Assembly: GCA_910575615.1 (NCBI GenBank)
Contig: CAJTEX010000001.1
Coordinates: forward strand, 124,001-188,000
Reading direction: 5' to 3'
From: Bacteroidales bacterium
GTDB lineage: Bacteria; Bacteroidota; Bacteroidia; Bacteroidales; Muribaculaceae
DNA length: 64,000 bases
Part shown: positions 1 to 7,409 of the stretch, in pieces
Position numbering within the stretch: position 1 is the first letter of the stretch
How the letters are laid out: each line of letters begins with the position of its first letter
The notes under the pieces: generated by a model
Databases searched by the model: none
Seen by the model: only the letters and a program-made list of their open reading frames with translations
Told to the model about the DNA's origin: nothing
Translations under genes and position numbers: made by a program

Positions 1-897
1 GACTGCGAGGGCGCAGGCGCGATGTTCCAGGTGACCACCATGGACCTGGAGAACCTGCCCCGCACAGAGGAGGGGAAGGTGGACTTCTCAACCGACTTCT
101 TCGGCAAGCCCACAGCCCTGACCGTCAGCGGCCAGCTCGAGGGTGAGCTTGGAGCCACCGCCCTGGGGGCCATCTACACCTTCGGACCCACATTCCGTGC
201 CGAGAACTCCAACACACCCCGCCACCTGGCGGAGTTCTGGATGATCGAGCCTGAAGTGGCGTTCATCGACATCGACGAGAACATGGACCTGGCCGAGGAC
301 TTCCTGAAATACTGCATCAAGTATGCCCTCGACAACTGCCGCGACGACATCGAGTTCCTCTCGGAGCATTACGACAAGGAGCTTATTGGCCGCCTGGAGT
401 CAGTGGTCAGCCAGGAATTCGTGCGCCTCACCTACACCGAGGGTATCAAGCTGCTTGAGGAGAGCGGCCACAAATTCGAGTTCCCCGTCAAATGGGGTGT
501 CGACCTCCAGAGCGAGCATGAGCGCTACCTGGTGGAGCACTATTTCAAGCGCCCTGTCATCCTGACCGGTTATCCCAAGGAAATCAAGGCGTTCTACATG
601 AAGCTCAACGACGACGGCAAGACCGTGCGCGCGATGGATGTGCTGTTCCCCGCCATCGGCGAGATCATCGGCGGTTCGGAGCGCGAGGAGAGCTACGACA
701 AGCTGATGACCCGCATCGAGGAGATGGATATCCCGATGAAGGACATGTGGTGGTATCTCGACACCCGCCGTTTCGGCACCGTGCCACACTCCGGCTTCGG
801 TCTCGGCTTCGAGCGCCTGGTGCTTTTCGTTACCGGCATGACCAACATCCGCGACGTGATTCCTTTCCCCCGCACACCCAAGTCGGCCGAGTTCTGA
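1..897 (+). CDS. asnS: Asparaginyl-tRNA synthetase, C-terminal part (5' end outside window)
   Basis: Cytoplasmic class II aminoacyl-tRNA synthetase that charges tRNA-Asn. The frame is open from base 1 ([13 protein letters not shown]), so the gene starts upstream of the window and the first internal ATG at 22 is not the real start. Visible class II features are the motif 2 region ([20 protein letters not shown], about residues 60-80 of the visible part) and motif 3 near the C-terminus ([10 protein letters not shown]). The AsnRS-type ending [13 protein letters not shown] is present. The visible 298 residues correspond to the catalytic core; the N-terminal OB-fold lies outside. A perfect 16-bp hairpin follows the stop, so this is the end of a transcription unit. 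AspRS is the main alternative, but the EGAG...FQVTT signature and short C-terminus fit AsnRS. Confidence 0.96.
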   Translation, partial: DCEGAGAMFQVTTMDLENLPRTEEGKVDFSTDFFGKPTALTVSGQLEGELGATALGAIYTFGPTFRAENSNTPRHLAEFWMIEPEVAFIDIDENMDLAEDFLKYCIKYALDNCRDDIEFLSEHYDKELIGRLESVVSQEFVRLTYTEGIKLLEESGHKFEFPVKWGVDLQSEHERYLVEHYFKRPVILTGYPKEIKAFYMKLNDDGKTVRAMDVLFPAIGEIIGGSEREESYDKLMTRIEEMDIPMKDMWWYLDTRRFGTVPHSGFGLGFERLVLFVTGMTNIRDVIPFPRTPKSAEF

Positions 898-931
898 CAA
901 CATCCCGCGGCTGATTGCCGCCTACATATCC

Positions 932-969
932 AAGGGCCGCCGAGACCATTCCGGGTCTCGGCGGCCCTT
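932..969 (+). terminator. Hairpin terminator after asnS
   Basis: Perfect 16-bp inverted repeat (932-947 with 954-969) with a 6-base loop, 34 bases after the asnS stop. No long T run follows, which is common for Bacteroidota terminators. Confidence 0.8.
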
Positions 970-1051
970 GCCGTGTGTCAAGGCGCTATTCGCCACATAG
1001 TCAGCGCATAATAGCCACACCTCTGATGGCCCGGTTCTCCTTGTGTTTGCC

Positions 1052-1059
1052 TAACTTTG
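1052..1059 (+). promoter_or_regulatory. -7 promoter element for the DUF4988 lipoprotein gene
   Basis: TAACTTTG followed by C is an exact match to the Bacteroidota -7 consensus TAnnTTTG, 37 bases before the ATG at 1097. No clear TTTG -33 element is seen at the usual 19-21 base spacing. Confidence 0.6.
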
Positions 1060-1096
1060 CAGCTATACATTATCATTATCAATCTCATCAATCATT

Positions 1097-2389
1097 ATGC
1101 GCTTTTTCAGGAATTTATCGCTCGTTCTGCTGGCGTCGGCCACAGTCGTATCCTGCGGTTCCTACGATGACACCGACCTCTGGAACGAGGTGAACGGCAT
1201 CAAGGACCGTGTGGCCGACCTCGAGAGCCGCCTCTCCGGCATGAACAGCGACATACAGGCGATACACACGCTTGTCAACGCAATCAAGGACAACGGCTAC
1301 ATAGTCAGCGTCACTTCCACCCCCGAAGGTTACGAAATCGTCATGAGCAACGGCCAGCGTTTCACCATACGGCATGGCAAGAATGGCCAGGACGGCAAGG
1401 ATGGTGTCGACGGAGTCAATGGCTCCACCCCGATCATCGGGGCCGCCCCGGTCGACGGGGTGTATTACTGGACGGTCACTGTCGACGGCAAGACCGACTT
1501 CCTCCTCGACCAGCATGGCAACAAGATACCGGTGACCGCCAATGGCGGTGGTGGCGGCAGCAGCACGATTGCCCCCGTCATAAAGGTCGACTATTATGGC
1601 TATTGGGTGATAAGCTACGACGGCGGCATCACCTTCGACTATATCCGCGACACCAGCGGCAACCCTGTGAAGGCTGTCCCCGAGGGTGGCGACGGACTCT
1701 TCCAGGATGTCTACCAGGATGGTGACTACATAGTATTCGTGCTGGCCAACGGTACCACCATCCGCATCCGCTCCTGCAAATGCGAGTCGACAACCATCGA
1801 AGATGTGGTGCCCCCGGAAATCCTCGACCAGATGGACCCCTATATGAACATCTACCGAGGCACCAATCCTCCCAATGTCGAAGGCACATATTTCGTCGAC
1901 CCGTTTGTCACCGTCTACTGCCAGGACCAGGGCAATGGCGGATATTCCCCCGGCGACCTTGTCAACAGCGAGTATGTTGGCTTCTTCAACCAGGACAACA
2001 AGAGCCTGACCCTCGACTTCAAGGCTGAATCTGTGTCGGGCAATTCATATGAGAAGGGGGACGGCTCGTTTATAGCCGGAGAGAACGGCAACTTCACGGT
2101 GTATTTCAACACCATCGGCAAGACCTCCGGCATATCGACCAAGACCGCTCTGGTGATAAGCGGCACCAAGACCTCGACCGGAATCAAGAATCTCGAATAC
2201 GCGTTCGTTATGGTCGAGAAAGGGGCCGACCCTAACCACTACCTCATGGCTGAAGGGGTCTTCAGGGTGTTCAAAGACAAGGATGGCCTGTCTGCCAATG
2301 TCAGCCATTCCTTCAACTTCGCTCCCGCCAAGTCTCCCGCTGCTGATGTCCTATCCCTCTGGTATGAGTTCATCCGCGACGTGAAGTGA
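1097..2389 (+). CDS. DUF4988-type surface lipoprotein
   Basis: Predicted surface-exposed lipoprotein of 430 residues, molecular function unknown. A signal peptide ends in the lipobox VVSC (Cys20). The residues after the cysteine (GSYDDTD) are acidic like Bacteroidota lipoprotein export signals, suggesting display on the cell surface. Next come a predicted coiled coil (about 25-65), a short collagen-like G-x-x stretch (about 94-110), and a YYW-containing beta domain. This order is the usual architecture of DUF4988 proteins in Bacteroidales. A Gly/Ser linker lies near residues 150-156, and the C-terminal half (about 230-430) is a beta-rich region I do not recognise. The gene is monocistronic, between the asnS terminator and a hairpin shared with convergent surE. 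Glycan binding is plausible for such lipoproteins but nothing here proves it. Confidence 0.8.
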   Translation: MRFFRNLSLVLLASATVVSCGSYDDTDLWNEVNGIKDRVADLESRLSGMNSDIQAIHTLVNAIKDNGYIVSVTSTPEGYEIVMSNGQRFTIRHGKNGQDGKDGVDGVNGSTPIIGAAPVDGVYYWTVTVDGKTDFLLDQHGNKIPVTANGGGGGSSTIAPVIKVDYYGYWVISYDGGITFDYIRDTSGNPVKAVPEGGDGLFQDVYQDGDYIVFVLANGTTIRIRSCKCESTTIEDVVPPEILDQMDPYMNIYRGTNPPNVEGTYFVDPFVTVYCQDQGNGGYSPGDLVNSEYVGFFNQDNKSLTLDFKAESVSGNSYEKGDGSFIAGENGNFTVYFNTIGKTSGISTKTALVISGTKTSTGIKNLEYAFVMVEKGADPNHYLMAEGVFRVFKDKDGLSANVSHSFNFAPAKSPAADVLSLWYEFIRDVK

Positions 2390-2416
2390 ATCCTTCTGAA
2401 CCCTTCACTGATATAT

Positions 2417-2453
2417 GAAAAATGGCCACGCGACTGTCGCGTGGCCATTTTTC
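2417..2453. terminator. Bidirectional terminator between the DUF4988 gene and surE
   Basis: Near-perfect inverted repeat (2417-2434 with 2436-2453), GC-rich in its core and flanked by A runs on one side and T runs on the other. It can therefore terminate both convergent genes. Confidence 0.85.
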
Positions 2454-2500
2454 AGTATCCGGTGTCTGCCTCAGGGTTGGCGGCCCCGCGTCAGGGCAGG

Positions 2501-3265
2501 TCATTTGAGCATGTCTGCGATGGCCGCGATGTCGGCGGCGGGGGCGTTCTGCAGGGCGCTGCAGGGGACGCAGGTGGCGTAGTTGCGGGGGAGCCAGTAG
2601 AGGTCGGTCTCGGGATTCCCCTCCTCATCGTTGATCTGGCGTCCGGTGAGCCAGTAGAACGGCTTGCCGTGGGGGTCGGTGAAATTCTGGTACTCCTCGG
2701 TCCAGTGGCTGCGGGCGGCGCGCACCACCTTCATGCCCTCGATTTTCACCTTGGCAGGGAAATTGACGTTGAGGCATATCCCTTCGGGGAGTCCTTCGGC
2801 AAGCACCTTGGCGGTGATTGACTTGACGTAGGGGGTGCATTCCGAGAAGTCGGCGGCCATCGAGTGGTGGAGCAGCGAGTAGCCCACAGAGGGGATGCCG
2901 GCCATGCAGCCCTCGAAGACGGCCCCCATGGTGCCGGAGTATATCACCGAGTTGCCGGCGTTGGAGCCATGGTTGATGCCCGCCAGCACGATGTCGGGGC
3001 GGCGCGGGACGATGTTGTGCATCGCCAGCTTGATGCAATCGACCGGGGTGCCCGACACCGACAGCAGGTGTGCGCCCTCATAGCCGGGGTATTCCGAGAT
3101 ACGCAGCGGGGCGTTGAAGGTAAGCGATGATGACTGGCCGCTCTTGGGCTGGTCGGGGGCGACCACCCAGACTTCGCCCAGGTCTTTTACGCAGTCGACA
3201 AGGAAATGCAGTCCCGGCGCGTTGACCGAGTCGTCGTTGGATATGAGTATGAGTTTCTTTTCCAT
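2501..3265 (-). CDS. surE: 5'/3'-nucleotidase SurE
   Basis: Stationary-phase survival nucleotidase that removes phosphate from nucleoside monophosphates in the cytoplasm in a metal-dependent way. It has 254 residues, the normal family length. The start was set at the ATG at 3265 (MEKKLILISNDD) because the in-frame extension upstream is not conserved-looking and the core fold begins here. Metal-site residues of the family are visible: Asp11 and Asp12 in SNDD, Ser42 in KSGQSSS, and Asn98 in GINHGSN. The SGTPVDC motif follows at about 71-77. It is transcribed convergently with the DUF4988 gene and divergently from parA. Confidence 0.95.
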   Translation of the reverse strand: MEKKLILISNDDSVNAPGLHFLVDCVKDLGEVWVVAPDQPKSGQSSSLTFNAPLRISEYPGYEGAHLLSVSGTPVDCIKLAMHNIVPRRPDIVLAGINHGSNAGNSVIYSGTMGAVFEGCMAGIPSVGYSLLHHSMAADFSECTPYVKSITAKVLAEGLPEGICLNVNFPAKVKIEGMKVVRAARSHWTEEYQNFTDPHGKPFYWLTGRQINDEEGNPETDLYWLPRNYATCVPCSALQNAPAADIAAIADMLK

Positions 3266-3631
3266 AAATGAATTGACTAAACGGGGTGTGTCAGGCGGCC
3301 ATCCCTGACTGTCTGCCATCAGAGGCGGCCCATGCTGGGCCTCGCCGCATTATCGCAAAATTACAAATAATCCGACGAATAGAAAAATATTGACTGCCAT
3401 TTCGCCGTCGCGCCCTCCATTGACAGCTGCGGGCGGCAATTGTCAGGCCCCTCCAGCCTGCGCGGGGCCTGCGGTTATTAACAATAGCGGAAAGTTATCA
3501 ACATATGGGGCAGTTTAAGATTTTTTAAACGGTTGTTTGCCAGTTTTTTGTTGTTACTTTGCAGTGTAAACGCGGCCCGGCGGGATATGACCTTTGCCCC
3601 CGGGCTAACATCGCAACCAAAACCTCAGCTT
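3266..3631. other. Divergent surE/parA intergenic region with DnaA-box-like pair
   Basis: A 366-base gap without a credible gene. It holds two same-orientation DnaA-box-like 9-mers, TTATTAACA at 3475-3483 and TTATCAACA at 3495-3503, spaced exactly 20 bases start to start. An AT-rich tract and the parA promoter follow. The surE-proximal half shows short GC-rich dyads but nothing nameable. Confidence 0.45.
3533..3561 (+). promoter_or_regulatory. Probable parA promoter
   Basis: TTG at 3533-3535 and TTACTTTG at 3554-3561, with an 18-base gap, resemble the Bacteroidota -33/-7 pair with one mismatch in the -7. Transcription would start near 3568, which excludes upstream start codons and supports the parA ATG at 3632. 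Confidence 0.5.
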
Positions 3632-4393
3632 ATGGGAAAAATCATAGCCATCGCAAACCAGAAGGGCGGGGTCGGGAAGACCACCACCACCATCAACCTG
3701 GCTGCCTCCCTGGCAAAGGAAGGCAAACGGGTGCTGATAATCGACGCTGACCCCCAGGCCAACGCCACATCGGGCTACGGCATCGACCCCCGGACGATGG
3801 ACTCATCCATATATGAATGTCTCGTTGACGATTATCCGATGGACGGCTCGCAGGTGGCCACCTGTGTCGACGGGCTCGACCTGGTAGGGTCGCGCATCGA
3901 CCTGGCCGGTGCCGAGCTTGAGCTTATCAACAAGCCCGGGCGCGAGAGGGTGCTGGCCCGCTCGCTGGAGTCTGTGAGAGACCGTTACGACTATGTCTTG
4001 ATCGACTGCTCCCCCTCGCTGGGCCTCATCACGGTCAACGCCCTGACGGCCGCCCACTCGGTGATAATACCGGTGCAGGCTGAGTATTTCGCCCTCGAGG
4101 GCATCAGCAAGCTGCTCAACACCATCCGCATCATCAAGTCGAAGCTCAACCCGTCGCTTGAAATCGAGGGGTTCCTGCTGACGATGTATGACGCGCGCCT
4201 GCGCCTGGCCAACCAGATTTACGAGGAGCTGAAAAGCCACTTCGGCGAGATGGTGTTCAACGCCGTCATACCCCGCAACATCCGCCTTAGCGAGGCTCCA
4301 TCCCATGGCCTGCCGGCCATCCTCTACGACCCTGAGAGCCGTGGGGCGACGGCCCATGTCATGCTGGCCAAAGAGATAATCGCCAAAAACTGA
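3632..4393 (+). CDS. parA: Chromosome-partitioning ATPase ParA/Soj
   Basis: Walker-type ATPase of the MinD/ParA family that binds DNA non-specifically and drives segregation of ParB-parS complexes. It has 253 residues. The deviant Walker A motif KGGVGKTT lies at residues 11-18, the switch region DADPQANAT follows at about 38-46, and DCSPSLG marks Walker B. The start was set at ATG 3632 ([10 protein letters not shown]), where family members begin and which lies downstream of the predicted transcription start. A longer in-frame extension to 3533 lacks family character and overlaps the promoter. parB follows after 23 bases, so the two form an operon. This is a chromosomal-type ParA without an N-terminal helix-turn-helix. 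Confidence 0.95.
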   Translation: MGKIIAIANQKGGVGKTTTTINLAASLAKEGKRVLIIDADPQANATSGYGIDPRTMDSSIYECLVDDYPMDGSQVATCVDGLDLVGSRIDLAGAELELINKPGRERVLARSLESVRDRYDYVLIDCSPSLGLITVNALTAAHSVIIPVQAEYFALEGISKLLNTIRIIKSKLNPSLEIEGFLLTMYDARLRLANQIYEELKSHFGEMVFNAVIPRNIRLSEAPSHGLPAILYDPESRGATAHVMLAKEIIAKN

Positions 4394-4416
4394 ACTCTGA
4401 CTCATCCCGACTCAAT

Positions 4417-5310
4417 ATGGCAATCCAACGCAAAGCACTTGGCCGGGGACTCGACTCCCTGATATCGATGGACGACACCCCCGCGCGTGGAACCTCGGCC
4501 ATCAACGATGTCCCGCTCGACAAGATTACCCCCAACCCCGACCAGCCCCGCACCACATTCGACGAGGAGGCCCTGGCCGAGCTGGCCGCGTCAATCCGCG
4601 AGCTGGGCATAATACAGCCCCTGTCGCTGCGAAAGACCGGTGCTGACACTTACCAGATAATCGCCGGCGAACGCCGCTTCCGCGCTGCACGACTCGCCGG
4701 GCTGGAGTCAGTCCCCGCCTATGTCCGCACCGCCAACGAGGCCGAGCTGACCGAGATGGCCCTCATCGAGAACATCCAGCGCGAAGACCTCAACGCAATA
4801 GAAATAGCCCTGACATTCCGAAAGCTCATCGACCAGTATGAACTGACCCAGGAGAGGCTGTCGGAGCGCATCGGCAAGAAACGTGCCACCATCGCCAACT
4901 TCCTCAGGCTGCTGAAACTCCCCTCGGAGGTGCAGCTCGGCCTGCGCGACAAGCGGGTAGACATGGGCCATGCCAAGGCCCTGCTGGGCATAGACGACCC
5001 GCGCGTGCAGCTCAAAATCTACAAGGAAATCATCCGCGACGGTCTGTCGGTGCGCAAGGTCGAGGAGCTTGCCAAGGCATGGCAGCAGAGCCGCGCCGAG
5101 GGAGAGCCGGCAGCCGGCGACAGCGCCAAGGCGCCCAACCCCTACGCGTCGAGCCATGACTTCGACCTGCTGAAAAACCACCTCTCGGCGGCGTTCCACA
5201 CCCCCGTCTCATTCTCATGTGACCGCCAGGGAAAAGGGAAGATAACATTCCAGTTCTCAAGCGAGGAGGACCTCACCCGGCTGATAACCCTCTTCGACAC
5301 CCTCAGATAG
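4417..5310 (+). CDS. parB: Chromosome-partitioning protein ParB/Spo0J
   Basis: DNA-binding CTPase clamp that loads at parS sites and partners with ParA. It has 297 residues. The N-terminus (ALGRGLDSLI) resembles the ParA-stimulating peptide. The CTP-binding box GERRFRAARL lies at about 84-93, the ENIQREDLN box at about 118-126, and a helix-turn-helix around 145-165 (TQERLSERIGKKRATIANFL). The C-terminal dimerisation part is at about 245-297. It is the second gene of the parAB operon and is followed directly by a strong hairpin. I did not find a parS-like 16-mer anywhere in the window. Confidence 0.95.
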   Translation: MAIQRKALGRGLDSLISMDDTPARGTSAINDVPLDKITPNPDQPRTTFDEEALAELAASIRELGIIQPLSLRKTGADTYQIIAGERRFRAARLAGLESVPAYVRTANEAELTEMALIENIQREDLNAIEIALTFRKLIDQYELTQERLSERIGKKRATIANFLRLLKLPSEVQLGLRDKRVDMGHAKALLGIDDPRVQLKIYKEIIRDGLSVRKVEELAKAWQQSRAEGEPAAGDSAKAPNPYASSHDFDLLKNHLSAAFHTPVSFSCDRQGKGKITFQFSSEEDLTRLITLFDTLR

Positions 5311-5724
5311 CCCTCTCGCGTAATTATGTCATATCACAGGCCGTCCGGTCGCAATCTCTGCGACCGGACGGCCTGTATTGTTCCTTTACCAGGTTGTGAG
5401 AATTATCCTTAACTGAACAAATTCTTGTCGGACGGCGGCTCATGTGGCCGCTCCTCTTTTCAAACCAAATCTTTATCTTACCAAAATTATCATAGTGTAG
5501 GGGAAGACAGCCTTTGCTTCCCGTTTGTGTCACAAAGTTCGGTAAAACAATAAACAAGATGTATAATATTCCTGGCCTTGGCTATCAAAAAATCTGCATG
5601 GCGAGATTTTTATAACATTTGTCTGGATATTTATAAGCCGCCAGGCGGTTTTGCACGTACTTTGCCATTGTCAATTACGACAGTCCAGTCAACATAGATG
5701 CAAATCCTAACATAAAACACGATC
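5311..5724. other. Intergenic region between parB and the DUF4960 gene
   Basis: A 414-base gap holding the parB terminator, an AT-rich stretch, a short palindrome CCGCC-A-GGCGG at 5638-5648, and a weak -7-like TACTTTGC starting at 5658. The ORFs within it look like noise. Confidence 0.5.
5337..5375 (+). terminator. Hairpin terminator after parB
   Basis: Perfect 17-bp stem (5337-5353 with 5359-5375) with a 5-base loop, 27 bases after the parB stop, followed by a T-rich stretch. Confidence 0.85.
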
Positions 5725-6948
5725 ATGAAAAAACTACTGCTTAACCTCAGCTCCTCTCTCGCAATGCTGTCAATGACACTGATGTCGCTCGCTGTCCCCT
5801 CGCAGGCTTCCGCCCAGGCAGGCGGAGGGGAGGAGTTCAAGCCTCTCGGCATCACCTCGGCTGCATTCATAAAGGTCAATAACGATATGAGCCCCGACGA
5901 GGCCGGCGCGTATGAGACTTTCGCCGAATGCTACCCGCAGGCGCTCCCAGCTCTTCCATGCGGGGAATTCTCGGCAGAGTGGGCCGAGGACAACGGCATC
6001 AAAGCCATCTGGATACATATCAACCGCCCCGGAGTGGAAATCGGATGGCATAATCTGCCCGACGGTTTCGCCGACGAGGCTTTCATACAGCGTCTGAGGG
6101 AATACTCCGTAGGGGGTGGCAAGATGTTCCTCTCGGGCCTGGCGACCCAGCTGCTGGTAGCCATCGGACGTCAGCCCGATGCTTACGCCCCTAATATCTA
6201 CTATACCGACTCCGAGGGACGGAAGATTTCGGGTAACATGTCGGTGGTCTTGAATGACAACGACCCCTGGGGCGTGACCGGCAGGCTCAACGGTGTCGAC
6301 CACGACGGTATCAACAGCTTCGGACATGCCAAGCATGCCATCTACGGCCAGCCCGACCCCGACTTCAGGGGGTATTACGCCTCGCTGACCTCAACCGACG
6401 ACCTTTCGCCCGATGGCGTGCATTACAAATGGAACATCCTCGGGGCGTATGAGGGGCAGAAGATAAATGTGTCTGACAACAATTGCATGTGGACATACGA
6501 CGACCGCGCCGAGTTCCGCCGCCGCAACAACTGCCAGATTCCCGGCTCGTGGGGACAGGAGAATTACGACACCCGCAACTGGGGCATCGTGGAGTTTCTG
6601 CCCGACAATGTCGACGGCATCTCGGGCGGACATGACGTGTTCGGCACCGAGGATGAGCCTTGGATGGGCAACACCATCGCCAACGGCATGGCTTGCTTCC
6701 AGTATGCCAACAAGGCCGACAACAGGTATTACGACAACCTGCGCAACCTTACGTTCAACACCATCAACTACCTCACGGGTGAATACCGAGTGATTCCCTC
6801 TGGGATAACCGCTGTCGGGGATGACGAGGCCGCCGCTGAGGCTCCTGTCTATTACAACATGCAGGGCATCCGCGTCGAAGCGCCCGCAGCCGGCGAACTG
6901 GTGGTGAAGGTGGCCGGCGGCTGCGCCACCAAGATGATAGCCAGGTGA
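5725..6948 (+). CDS. Secreted DUF4960 protein (stand-alone copy)
   Basis: Predicted exported protein of 407 residues. It has an N-terminal signal peptide (cleavage likely after ASA near residue 30) without a lipobox cysteine. The body, about residues 40-355, matches the C-terminal third of the product at 7410-10322: compare IWIHINRPGVEIGWHNLP with LWIHVDRVGLERGWQNLP, and KMFLSGLATQL with NLYLSGFATQL. I assign both to DUF4960, a family linked with fructan-utilisation genes in Bacteroides; this is from memory of the family. Residues 373-407 form the secretion-type tail APVYYNMQGIRVEAP seen in other proteins of this window. The GH32 gene follows after about 60 bases, probably in the same transcript. 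A role in binding fructan outside the cell is inference. Confidence 0.75.
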   Translation: MKKLLLNLSSSLAMLSMTLMSLAVPSQASAQAGGGEEFKPLGITSAAFIKVNNDMSPDEAGAYETFAECYPQALPALPCGEFSAEWAEDNGIKAIWIHINRPGVEIGWHNLPDGFADEAFIQRLREYSVGGGKMFLSGLATQLLVAIGRQPDAYAPNIYYTDSEGRKISGNMSVVLNDNDPWGVTGRLNGVDHDGINSFGHAKHAIYGQPDPDFRGYYASLTSTDDLSPDGVHYKWNILGAYEGQKINVSDNNCMWTYDDRAEFRRRNNCQIPGSWGQENYDTRNWGIVEFLPDNVDGISGGHDVFGTEDEPWMGNTIANGMACFQYANKADNRYYDNLRNLTFNTINYLTGEYRVIPSGITAVGDDEAAAEAPVYYNMQGIRVEAPAAGELVVKVAGGCATKMIAR

Positions 6949-7381
6949 CAAGGGTGGCTGTCCTTTTCCCGGCTACTTGAATACCAACCTTAAACACATA
7001 CGATTCATAATGATGAAATATCTCAAGGGCGCCATGGCCTCGATGGTGCTCCTCTATCCTCTGTGCCATGCCGGAGGAGCCTTGAAGGCCCGTTACACAA
7101 TGGATGTGGAGGGCAACGCGATCACCGAGACTGTCAGTGGCGTCCGCTGCGCCATCGAGGGGCAGTTTGCACCGATGGAGATTCCCGGCACAGACGGGAT
7201 GGCCTGGCGCACTGACGGCTACACCTCGCGTGTGGTGGCCCCGCTGGGGCGTGTCGTCGACGGACGGCAGATGACGGCCCGGATGGTCTTTGCCCTCGAC
7301 ACATACCACATAATCGAGCATGAACAGGCGGCCACGTCGCAAAACAACGTGCAGGTGGAGATGCTGAGCTGTCTCGACGAA

Positions 7382-7388
7382 GGGGGGG
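7382..7388 (+). other. Seven-G homopolymer at the frameshift point
   Basis: The run of seven G is where the signal-peptide frame and the GH32 frame part. A run of six would restore one continuous frame of about 1,100 codons from 7010 to 10322. Confidence 0.85.
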
Positions 7389-7409
7389 CGCAAGGGCTTC
7401 GGTTTCTTC

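Noticed and set aside
5324-5557. 77-residue minus-strand ORF after parB
   Set aside because: Runs through the parB terminator hairpin and has no coding character or ribosome-binding context.
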